From Balneolaceae bacterium (GTDB lineage Bacteria > Bacteroidota > Rhodothermia > Balneolales > Balneolaceae), in assembly GCA_034521495.1 (NCBI GenBank), contig JAXHMK010000007.1:56720-120719 (forward strand): a stretch of 64,000 nt of DNA, given 5' to 3'. Both the position numbers and the translations under genes were made by a program. The stretch's first letter is position 1. Each line of letters begins with the position of its first letter. The notes under the pieces are model-generated. The model had not been told where the DNA came from and made no database searches. It saw only the letters and a list, made by a program, of their open reading frames with translations. This document shows, piece by piece, positions 8,810 to 16,796 of this stretch.

Positions 8810-10279
8810 GTGCAAAAACTCAGAGAACTCTTTTCCGATACATTGATTTATGGCATCAGCAATGTGCTGGCGCGGTTTATCAATTATTTACTGGTGCCTT
8901 TCTACACGGATGTATTCTCTCCGGCGCGCTATGGAATCGTTGGGCTGATTTATGCAGCGATTACATTTCTGAATGTGGTTTTTACATTTGGGATGGAGTC
9001 AGCCTACCTGCGATACGCCGAAAATCGAAAGGAAGCTGCCAATATCTTTAAAACAATTCAGCTCAGCCTGCTTGGTTTAGCTACAATTCTCTGTCTGCTT
9101 CTCTGGCTGTTGATGCCCTGGCTGCTGCCACTTTTCAATCTCGGGCAGGAAACCTCCGGTATCTTTTTGATGATGTTGGGAATTATTTGGTTTGATACGC
9201 TGGCAATTGTTCCTTTGGCTGAATTGCGTCTCGTTCGAAAAACCATTCCGTTCGCAGTTCTGAAACTGCTACATGTTGGTATTAATATTACTCTGAATTT
9301 TTACCTGATTTTAGGACTCGATTATGGTATTGAGGCCGTATTCATCGCCAATCTTGCCGCGTCGATGGTTATCACAATGATTGTTTGGGCAATTACATCC
9401 GATCTGTTTAAAGGAACCTGGAACCGCGAATGGATGACCAAAGCCTTTCAGTTTGGCTGGCCATTTGTTCCGGCCGGGATTGGATTTGCCGTTAATGAGG
9501 TATTAGACCGGTTTTTCCTCAACAATATGGATCCAGCCAATGCCGTACAGTTTTACGGGGCAGGTACAACTCCGGAGGATATTGTTGGGATTTATAATGC
9601 GTGCTATAAACTGGCTGTTTTTATGTTGCTGCTGGTTCAGATGTATCGCATGGCCTGGCAGCCGTTTTTTATGCGTCATGCGGATGATGAAGAATCCCCG
9701 AAAGTATTTGGCCAGGCGTTTATCTGGTACAATGCGTTTTCCGCAATTCTGTTTTTGATTGTTGCCCTCTTCAGAGAACAGATTGTTGCAATTGAAGTTC
9801 CCGTTCTTAATGCCACACTTATTGGCAGTGACTATTGGCTGGGACTCGAAATTGTACCGTATCTGCTGCTGGCATACTGGTTTCACGGCTGGTATATCAA
9901 TTTTTCATCCGGAGTATTCATCAAAGAAAAGACACGGATTTTATATAAAATTACATTGATGGGAGCGGTTATCACGATCATAGCCAACCTTGCCCTGATT
10001 CCATATTTAGGGATGATCGGTTCAGCCGCCGCCACTCTTTTGAGTTATGGAGCAATGGCTCTCACACTTGGAATCTATAGCAAGAAAATCATGCATGTAC
10101 CCTATCGCTTGCCGGAAAGTTTGGGGCTGATGATGGTTTTCGCCGCACTTGTTTTTGGAGAGCCGGCAATCACAGAATGGTTGGGTACAGGAGAGATTAG
10201 CGGGAAAATTATGTTATTTTTTGCTGGATTGGTTGTGGTTGGCGGGTACTTGTTTAAGCTTGCACGCATCGGTAAATAA
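8810..10279 (+). CDS. Wzx/MATE-type polysaccharide flippase
   Basis: 489 residues with about 12-14 hydrophobic helices and the N-terminal signature of oligosaccharide flippases (NVLARFINYLLVPFYTDVFS, Gly-rich helix turns). The family moves lipid-linked sugars across the inner membrane. It starts at GTG (8810), six bases after aroQ, so the three genes HIT-aroQ-flippase form one operon. No glycosyltransferase genes lie nearby, so the substrate cannot be guessed. Confidence 0.85.
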   Translation: MQKLRELFSDTLIYGISNVLARFINYLLVPFYTDVFSPARYGIVGLIYAAITFLNVVFTFGMESAYLRYAENRKEAANIFKTIQLSLLGLATILCLLLWLLMPWLLPLFNLGQETSGIFLMMLGIIWFDTLAIVPLAELRLVRKTIPFAVLKLLHVGINITLNFYLILGLDYGIEAVFIANLAASMVITMIVWAITSDLFKGTWNREWMTKAFQFGWPFVPAGIGFAVNEVLDRFFLNNMDPANAVQFYGAGTTPEDIVGIYNACYKLAVFMLLLVQMYRMAWQPFFMRHADDEESPKVFGQAFIWYNAFSAILFLIVALFREQIVAIEVPVLNATLIGSDYWLGLEIVPYLLLAYWFHGWYINFSSGVFIKEKTRILYKITLMGAVITIIANLALIPYLGMIGSAAATLLSYGAMALTLGIYSKKIMHVPYRLPESLGLMMVFAALVFGEPAITEWLGTGEISGKIMLFFAGLVVVGGYLFKLARIGK

Positions 10280-10407
10280 TTTTCTGAGTATTTTGTGCTT
10301 TCCTGTCCCAAACTGAATAAAATTCTGTAAGGTATTTTCTGATTTTGGTTCATATAGATAGGGAGAGCTTGTGAAGCTGAACGCCAACTGAATACCAGAA
10401 TACCAGA

Positions 10408-10608
10408 CGTTCCTACGGAACGAAAGGTGTTTCAGGGCTGACTTTTTGGTTACCGACCAAACATCCCTAACGGGATGAGACTCTTGTGGCATAATGATAA
10501 CTTGGTTTGTGTTCCGGAAATGATGATCCATAAACATGTTCCGATAGGAACATCTGGTCGGTAACTTGAAAACGCCAAAAAATGTAAATATTCGTTCCGT
10601 TAGGAACG
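10408..10608. repeat. Cluster of REP-like palindromes
   Basis: Four short near-perfect palindromes with one theme, 'GTTCC-N-GGAAC': 10408-10422 (CGTTCCTACGGAACG), 10462-10477 (CATCCCTAACGGGATG), 10536-10553 (ATGTTCCGATAGGAACAT) and 10593-10608 (CGTTCCGTTAGGAACG). The second and third are enclosed by an 11-base inverted pair, GTTACCGACCA at 10449-10459 and TGGTCGGTAAC at 10555-10565. Together they fill most of the 430-base gap before recN. This resembles REP/BIME or MITE-type repeats spread by a transposase elsewhere in the genome. Confidence 0.7.
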
Positions 10609-10709
10609 TTTCGTGAATGTTGTTTTATGGATCTGTATTTTCCACAACTTCGGTTTGAGTATTCGGTAGAAAATCATCATTCGAAAATCACCACTCAAAA
10701 ATTCTAACT

Positions 10710-12416
10710 ATGATTAAATCCCTCTACATCAAAGATTTTGCATTGATCGATGAACTGGATGTTCAATTCCAGCCGGGGCTGAATGTGCTTACGGGACAGA
10801 CCGGTGCGGGTAAGTCGATTATTATTGGGGCACTGCATATGATTTTGGGTGAGCGCGCCGATACCGATGTCATCAGAAAGGGAGCAGACAAAGCGATTTC
10901 GGAAGCTTTTATCTATGTGGGAAAAAACGAGTTTCTTAAAGAGTTGCTCGAAGAACAATCCATTGATTATAGCGAAGAGTTAATTTTGAGAAGAGAAATC
11001 CGCCAGAATGGAAGCCGGGCGTTTATTAACGATACACCAGTCAATATTTCTGTACTGAAAGAAGTGGGTGATCAGCTTGTGGATCTGCATGGACAATATG
11101 ATCATCAGCTTTTGTTAAAAGAGGAACATCATCAAAGCGTGATCGACCAGTTTGATTCGATTGAGCCGGTACTGGAAGCCTATCAAAAAGAGTACCGGGC
11201 AATGCAGGATTTGCAAAAGCAGTTGCGTGATCTCCAAAAAAAGGAGCGGGAGTTGAAAGATAAAACCGAGCTCTACCAGTTCCAGGTGAAAGAGCTGGAG
11301 GCGGCAGAACTTGATCAATACGAGGAGGAAGAACTCCAAGCTGAAATGAATCTGCTGGACAATGCTGAAGATCTTGATCAAAAAGCGGCGGCGATTACGG
11401 AGATTGGAAACGGTGATGATGTGAGCCTGATGGATATGCTCAATACCATCAAACTGAACCTGGAAGATATGGCAAGGATTGAGCCGGAGTTTGAAACATA
11501 TCTCCAGGAAGTAACGACGGCCAGAATCAGCATACAGGAGACGATTCAATTTGCCGAGCGGTACCGGGATCGTATTGAGTTTAATCCGCAGCGTTTGGAA
11601 AAAATTCGTCAGCGTCAGTCTGAGCTCAACCGGTTGCAGAAAAAATATCAGCGCTCTGTTCCCGATCTGATCGCTTATTTAAACGAGATTAAAGCGGAAC
11701 TGAATGTTGCCGAAAATTTTGATTTAGAGATTGAACGAATCGAAAAGAAAATCAGAGAACAGGCGGAGATCCTGAAGGAAAAAGCGGTTGATCTTCATGA
11801 AGAAAGAGAGGTTATCGGGAATCAGTTATCAGAAGAGATAGTTGATTCACTTAAAAATTTGGGTATTCAACACGGACAATTTAAAGTAGATGTAGCCTGG
11901 CGATTCTCCGAAAATGGATGGATTGAACTTGACGGCCAAAAAGTGAATTGCAGCGTAGATGGTTGTGATGATGTGCGGTTCTTTATTTCAACCAATAAAG
12001 GCGAGGATCCCAAACCGCTGGCCGCCATTGCCTCAGGAGGTGAGGTGAGTCGTGTGATGTTATCACTGAAATCGATTTTGGCTCGGGAGCAGAAATTGCC
12101 GGTTATGATTTTTGATGAGATTGATACGGGAATCAGTGGTGAGATATCTGAGAAAGTGGGTCGGGTGATGCGAAAGCTTTCAGAGATGTGCCAGATTGTG
12201 GCGATTACTCATCAGCCTCAAATAGCCAGCCAGGCCCACAAGCATTATAAAGTTCAAAAAGTGGAAGAGGATGAGAGAACTGTCACCCGAATTCTGCCAC
12301 TTTCTGATGAAGAACATATCCATGAGGTGGCAAGTTTAATGAGCGGAGAACAGATTACAGACTCTGCTCTTACAAGTGCCAAAGAGTTGATTGATCGCGG
12401 TGGGATGAGAAACTGA
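10710..12416 (+). CDS. recN: DNA repair ATPase RecN
   Basis: 568 residues in the SMC-like layout of RecN: Walker A GQTGAGKS (about residues 28-35), a long coiled coil (about 150-390), the ABC signature ASGGEVSRVMLSL (about 440) and Walker B MIFDEIDTGISG (about 465), ending with the family's ITHQPQIASQAHKHY switch. RecN works at double-strand breaks with RecA. It stands alone; the upstream gap is filled with palindromes. Confidence 0.95.
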   Translation: MIKSLYIKDFALIDELDVQFQPGLNVLTGQTGAGKSIIIGALHMILGERADTDVIRKGADKAISEAFIYVGKNEFLKELLEEQSIDYSEELILRREIRQNGSRAFINDTPVNISVLKEVGDQLVDLHGQYDHQLLLKEEHHQSVIDQFDSIEPVLEAYQKEYRAMQDLQKQLRDLQKKERELKDKTELYQFQVKELEAAELDQYEEEELQAEMNLLDNAEDLDQKAAAITEIGNGDDVSLMDMLNTIKLNLEDMARIEPEFETYLQEVTTARISIQETIQFAERYRDRIEFNPQRLEKIRQRQSELNRLQKKYQRSVPDLIAYLNEIKAELNVAENFDLEIERIEKKIREQAEILKEKAVDLHEEREVIGNQLSEEIVDSLKNLGIQHGQFKVDVAWRFSENGWIELDGQKVNCSVDGCDDVRFFISTNKGEDPKPLAAIASGGEVSRVMLSLKSILAREQKLPVMIFDEIDTGISGEISEKVGRVMRKLSEMCQIVAITHQPQIASQAHKHYKVQKVEEDERTVTRILPLSDEEHIHEVASLMSGEQITDSALTSAKELIDRGGMRN

Positions 12417-12501
12417 TTTCAGATTACAGTAATCAGTTAACAATTGACAATGTATTTTTTTCGCTTGTGCGTTTTTAATTTTTCACTCTAAATAAAAAAA
12501 G

Positions 12502-12876
12502 ATGAGTAAAAAACACTCCGAAAAATATGTAGCATTGGTTGATGATGCTCTCAAAAGAATCCCTGAAATTTCTGCAGAGGAAGTGGCTCAAAAACTGGTT
12601 CGAAAAGAAGATTTTGAATTGATTGATACGCGTGAAACTCATGAATTTGAAAAGGGGCATCTGCCTACATCCATCCATCTGAGTAAAGGTGTGATTGAGC
12701 GGGATATTGAAAAAGAAATCGAAGATTACAACAAAGAGTTGGTTCTCTATTGTGGTGGTGGATATCGTTCGGCCCTGGCTGCTGATAATCTTCAGAAAAT
12801 GGGATTTACAAATGTGAAATCGATGGCGGGCGGTTGGCGGGAATGGACAGAGAAAAACCTGCCAATTGAAGATTAA
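12502..12876 (+). CDS. Single-domain rhodanese-like sulfurtransferase
   Basis: 124 residues covering one rhodanese domain: LIDTRETHEFEKGHLP and the active loop YCGGGYRS with the catalytic cysteine, then GGWREW. The family carries sulfane sulfur on that cysteine. The first 25 residues form a short helical extension. No signal peptide. The flavodoxin gene begins 22 bases after its stop. Confidence 0.9.
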   Translation: MSKKHSEKYVALVDDALKRIPEISAEEVAQKLVRKEDFELIDTRETHEFEKGHLPTSIHLSKGVIERDIEKEIEDYNKELVLYCGGGYRSALAADNLQKMGFTNVKSMAGGWREWTEKNLPIED

Positions 12877-12898
12877 AATATTTTTCAGATTTTCCACT

Positions 12899-13480
12899 AT
12901 GAAAACCTGTCTGCTTCTGCTAAATTTTTTGTTGATGACCTCCGCAGTCATCGCTCAAACCAGTGTACTTATAGCTTACCACAGTGAAACCGGAAATACA
13001 GAGAGAATGGCGCAAGCTGTTGCAGAAGGAGCCAATTCTGTTGAGGGAATACAGGTAAAGTTGCTCTCCGTTGATCAAATTCAAGAATCCGATCTGTTAC
13101 AGGCAGATGCCATTATTGTCGGTAGCCCGGTTCACAATGCGAATGTATCTGCCAAAATCCAGGAGTTCATCACCTCCTGGCCGTTTGAAAATCAGCCGTT
13201 GAAAGATAAAATTGGAGCCGTATTTGTAACAGGTGGTGGAATATCAGCTGGCGAAGAGATCGTTCAAATGAATATGATTCAAAGTATGCTGCTATTTGGG
13301 ATGATAATAGTTGGCGGACCGGACTGGACGCAGCCATTCGGGGCCTCTGCAATTACCGGCGAAAACCCTTTCGAAACCGATACTCCCGATAAAATATCTA
13401 ATCAGTTTTTGGAAAAAGGACGTCTGCTTGGACAACGAGTCGCAACAACTGCATCAGATCTTAAGGGAAAAAATAATTGA
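12899..13480 (+). CDS. Exported flavodoxin / NAD(P)H-quinone reductase-like protein
   Basis: I choose the ATG at 12899, giving 193 residues that start with a clean signal peptide (MKTCLLLLNFLLMTSAVIAQ); a longer frame from 12866 overlaps the rhodanese gene and spoils the signal. The FMN phosphate loop is visible as YHSETGNTERMAQAV, and VGSPVHNANVSAKIQEF and VTGGGISAGEE match the WrbA/flavodoxin fold. A periplasmic flavodoxin is less common than the cytoplasmic form. Partner unknown; it may share an operon with the rhodanese. Confidence 0.85.
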   Translation: MKTCLLLLNFLLMTSAVIAQTSVLIAYHSETGNTERMAQAVAEGANSVEGIQVKLLSVDQIQESDLLQADAIIVGSPVHNANVSAKIQEFITSWPFENQPLKDKIGAVFVTGGGISAGEEIVQMNMIQSMLLFGMIIVGGPDWTQPFGASAITGENPFETDTPDKISNQFLEKGRLLGQRVATTASDLKGKNN

Positions 13481-13557
13481 GTTTTTTTATGTAGCACATC
13501 TAATATTTAAAAATAGATTGTACTTTTCAGTATAGAGAAGAAAAAGGGAGGAAAGTT

Positions 13558-14265
13558 ATGTCGAAAATTTTCCATAAAATTATTGATGAACAGATTAAAT
13601 CCTGGGAATTGGAAAGTTCCTTTAAGAACAAGATTATCACTCCGAAAGGAGATCCATTTCCTGTGATTACTATTTCCAGGGAATTTGGGGCTCGGGGTGC
13701 AGCACTGGCTCTGCTGATGGGAGAAGGAATTGGATTTAAAGTTTGGGATCGTGATATACTCCAAACAATAGCCAAGAAGCTGGGCAGCAGTGAGAAATAC
13801 CTGGAATCACTGGATGAAAACCGCAGGATACTGATTGAAGATGTGGTTGTAGGGCTTATGAAGAATGTAAACACAAATGTAAATTATCTTCGTACGCTAA
13901 CCAGGTTAATACGTACCATTGAGTATCATGGAAATGCGATTATTGTAGGCCGGGGTGCTAATTATATCTGTAGAGATCCACATTCTTTTCATGTTCGAAT
14001 TGTATCCCCAATAGAGAAAAGAGCAGAAGGATATTCCTCCAGGCAGGGCATTACCAAAGCCGAAGCCTTTTCGATTATAAATAAAACTGATGCGGAGAGA
14101 GCCGAATTTGTTCGATACTATTTTAAAAATGAGATATCAAAAGCTTCCGATTATGATCTTGTACTGAATTCCGGAATATTCAGCCTGCAGGAGATGATGA
14201 AAATTATTGTAGAGGCTTACGAACAGAAAAGCGAATTGAAACTGGAACGGCTAAGTTATTCATAA
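13558..14265 (+). CDS. Cytidylate kinase-like family protein
   Basis: 235 residues of the Cytidylate_kin2 type: TISREFGARGAALALLMGE (P-loop-like start), WDRDILQTIA, VGRGANYICRD, and VRIVSPIEKRAEGY followed by a Lys/Arg-rich lid. These proteins resemble nucleoside monophosphate kinases, but their substrate is mostly untested. A strong purine-rich ribosome site (GGGAGGAAAG) lies just before the ATG. It sits alone between the flavodoxin and Gfo/Idh genes. Confidence 0.85.
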   Translation: MSKIFHKIIDEQIKSWELESSFKNKIITPKGDPFPVITISREFGARGAALALLMGEGIGFKVWDRDILQTIAKKLGSSEKYLESLDENRRILIEDVVVGLMKNVNTNVNYLRTLTRLIRTIEYHGNAIIVGRGANYICRDPHSFHVRIVSPIEKRAEGYSSRQGITKAEAFSIINKTDAERAEFVRYYFKNEISKASDYDLVLNSGIFSLQEMMKIIVEAYEQKSELKLERLSYS

Positions 14266-14361
14266 GATTTTGCTAAAAGTACCAGTTTTTGATTTGATTA
14301 AGTTGAGAATTTCCTTTAAATCAAAAGAGCTGAATCATCCAACCAAAACATATACCATATC

Positions 14362-15651
14362 ATGAGTAATCAGATTTCAAGAAAAAAATTTATTGGCTCC
14401 TCTTTAATGGCGGCAGCCGGTCTTTCCATTGTACCCAGTTCAGTTTTAGGTGGCAAAAGAGTTGCGCCCAGCGATAAGCTTTCACTTGGATTTATCGGCA
14501 CGGGACGGCTCAGCCCAACACTGGCAAATGGTATGCTGGCATTGGATAATGTTGACATTGTAGCTGCTTCGGATGTTTATAAAGCGAAACTTGATGCATT
14601 TGAAGATCTTGTAAGTGATCACTACAAAGAGAAAACCGGCAAGAACTATTGGACTGGATTTCGCGGCTATCATAATTACGAAGATATGCTGGCACGAGAT
14701 GATATTGATGCCATTGTAGTAGCCACCCCCGATCACTGGCACGCTAAAGCATCGATTGATGCGGCGAATGCCGGAAAACATATTTACTGCGAAAAACCAC
14801 TCACACACACAGTTGTGGAAGGGCGGAAACTGGTCAACGCTGTGGAGGAAAATGATGTAATTCTGCAGACGGGAAGCATGCAGCGTTCCTGGGAATCGTT
14901 CCGTCATGCTTGTGAACTGGTTCGGAATGGTTATTTGGGAGAAATTCAAAAAGTAATTGTTAGTGTTACCGACCCGGCTATTCCCTACGATCTTGAGAAG
15001 GAACCGATGCCCGAAGACCTGGACTGGGATCGATGGGTTGGACCTGCTCCAATGAACGTGTTTAACTCTCTCGTAGCACCTCCGGTTGAAGATGGAAGCT
15101 GGCCGCGCTGGAGAGATTTTAAAGAGTATGGTGGCGGCACATTATGTGATTGGGGCGCACATATGTTTGATATTGCCCAGTGGGCACTTGGAATGGATGA
15201 TACTGGTCCTGTTGAACTGATTGCTCCTAAAACTCCGGTTCCCAAACGCGGACTGAAAATGATCTACGCGAACGGCATTGAGATGTACCATTACGAATTC
15301 GGCAGAGGACACGGCGTAGAATTTCACGGTACGGAAGGCACTATGCAGGTTTCACGTCAGTTTGTGGATACCAATCCCGCCTCGGTTGCCACTGCTGAGA
15401 TTAAATCATCGGATGAGAGGTTATACCACAGCGACAATCACTATGCGAATTGGATTGATGGAATTCGAGAGCATAAGCAAACCATCTGCCCTGCCGAAGT
15501 GGGTCACCGATCTGCCACTATTTGCAATATCGCCAACATTGCCTACTGGGTGAACCGGGATTTGAAATGGGATCCCGAAGCCGAGCGTTTTGATGATGAT
15601 GAAGCGAATAGTTATCTGGATAAGGAGTATCGGGAAGGGTATGAGGTTTAA
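14362..15651 (+). CDS. Gfo/Idh/MocA-family oxidoreductase with Tat-like signal
   Basis: 429 residues. The N-terminus carries SRKKFIGSS plus a hydrophobic run, a Tat-like signal with RK in place of RR. The Rossmann part shows GFIGTGRLSPTLANG, AVVATPDHWHAKA and the family's hallmark YCEKPLTH. The C-terminal domain includes WGAHMFDIAQWALGM, whose His is catalytic in relatives. The family oxidises or reduces sugars or their derivatives with NAD(P) (in some Tat-exported members, for glycoside cleavage). The substrate is not evident. Confidence 0.9.
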   Translation: MSNQISRKKFIGSSLMAAAGLSIVPSSVLGGKRVAPSDKLSLGFIGTGRLSPTLANGMLALDNVDIVAASDVYKAKLDAFEDLVSDHYKEKTGKNYWTGFRGYHNYEDMLARDDIDAIVVATPDHWHAKASIDAANAGKHIYCEKPLTHTVVEGRKLVNAVEENDVILQTGSMQRSWESFRHACELVRNGYLGEIQKVIVSVTDPAIPYDLEKEPMPEDLDWDRWVGPAPMNVFNSLVAPPVEDGSWPRWRDFKEYGGGTLCDWGAHMFDIAQWALGMDDTGPVELIAPKTPVPKRGLKMIYANGIEMYHYEFGRGHGVEFHGTEGTMQVSRQFVDTNPASVATAEIKSSDERLYHSDNHYANWIDGIREHKQTICPAEVGHRSATICNIANIAYWVNRDLKWDPEAERFDDDEANSYLDKEYREGYEV

Positions 15652-15659
15652 TCTATAGC

Positions 15660-15730
15660 AGCCGTCAGACCGCTTCGAGCGGTCAGACGGCTCAAAGCTT
15701 ATTACGTAGATCGGTTCACCTGAGCCGATC
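15660..15730. repeat. Two hairpins after the Gfo/Idh gene
   Basis: 15660-15692 has 15-base arms (AGCCGTCAGACCGCT and its near complement) around TCG with one mismatch; 15709-15730 is GATCGGTTCA / TGAGCCGATC around CC. They follow the stop by nine bases, so the first can act as a terminator, though no T run follows. The second shares its core TGAGCCGAT with the hairpin at 16778. The rest of the 350-base gap holds only a doubtful small frame (15746-16000). Confidence 0.6.
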
Positions 15731-16002
15731 ATTTACCGGTTTATCTTGAACAAACTTTCTGAACGGCGTTCGCCGAATCAGGTTCTAATCGGATGCTTTA
15801 GACAAAGTACGAATCGAGTTATGAAGCTCCTCCCTGAGAATTATTTCTATGCATTACTTTCAAACCTCTATGTATTTTTCCAAAATATACTCCCCTTTTG
15901 TGAATCAAAATGGATGTCAGATTCAAGGGGTCGTTCCAGAAATGAACAAATTGAGTTCGATACCCTTTTTGAGATTTTAACAGAAAAAACGGAGAATTAA
16001 AC

Positions 16003-16686
16003 ATGTCAGCAAAAAAACAGTCAAAAGGTGTTTGCTTTTTTTGTGAAAGAGAAATGACTAAAGGCGGAATGCGCATGCATTTGGCTTCTTGTAAGGAACG
16101 CCAACAATCAATAGGAAAAATGAAGGATGGAGAACATCCAATACAAAACCTCTATCACCTGCAGGTATATGATCCATACGATGCTTCTTATTGGCTGAAC
16201 CTGGAAATGAGTGGTGCAGCCCGGTTGGAAGCTCTTGACGACTATTTGAGAGCGATCTGGCTGGAGTGTTGTGGCCATTTGAGTCAATTTTATGCTGATA
16301 GGCGGTACGGTACCGAAATTGCAATGGCAGAAAAAGTTTACAGTGTGTTCAGACCCGGAACGGAAATCACGCATATCTACGATTTTGGAAGTTCAACAGA
16401 ACTCAAGATAACAATGGTTGATCAACGCCGGGGAAAGCCGCTTACATCTAATCCCATTTTTTTGATGGCACGAAATAATCTCCCCGAGATATCCTGTGAC
16501 GAATGTAAAAAGCCAGCCGAATGGATCGACTTACCAAGCCTGTACGAGACCGGAGAGTATGTTGTACTTTGCACGGAACATGCGGATAGTGATTCGGATC
16601 TGTATGAAGATGAATGTCTGCCGATTGTGAACTCACCCCGGTCGGGAGTTTGTGGCTATACGGGTCCGGCTGAGCCGCCGTATTGA
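16003..16686 (+). CDS. Zinc-finger protein with PRiA4_ORF3-like domain
   Basis: 227 residues. The N-terminus has a C-x2-C-x12-H-x3-C pattern (CFFCEREMTKGGMRMHLASC). The middle (about residues 48-150, beginning NLYHLQVYDPYDASYWLNLE) resembles the plasmid pRiA4b ORF-3-like domain. The end has a second possible metal site (CDECKKPAEW ... LCTEH) and an acidic tail. Such proteins occur near mobile elements, but their function is unknown. Palindromes sharing the core TGAGCCGAT lie on both sides (15709 and 16778). Confidence 0.7.
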   Translation: MSAKKQSKGVCFFCEREMTKGGMRMHLASCKERQQSIGKMKDGEHPIQNLYHLQVYDPYDASYWLNLEMSGAARLEALDDYLRAIWLECCGHLSQFYADRRYGTEIAMAEKVYSVFRPGTEITHIYDFGSSTELKITMVDQRRGKPLTSNPIFLMARNNLPEISCDECKKPAEWIDLPSLYETGEYVVLCTEHADSDSDLYEDECLPIVNSPRSGVCGYTGPAEPPY

Positions 16687-16777
16687 TTTTCCAATTCCAC
16701 AAATTCTTGTACCATTTATACAGTACTGACGCAAGCGTCCGCTTGTGTCTATATGTTCCTTTAACCGCTAAACAGGG

Positions 16778-16796
16778 ATCGGCTCAGTGAGCCGAT
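16778..16796. terminator. Hairpin between two convergent genes
   Basis: ATCGGCTCA and TGAGCCGAT pair perfectly around a single G, directly at the end of the converging FAD/Fe-S gene, with T-rich DNA on the far side. It can serve both convergent genes, or be a copy of the palindrome seen at 15709. Confidence 0.5.

Noticed and set aside
15746..16000. An 84-residue gene before the zinc-finger gene
   Set aside because: Composition looks random, there is no ribosome site and it overlaps the palindrome region; no domain.
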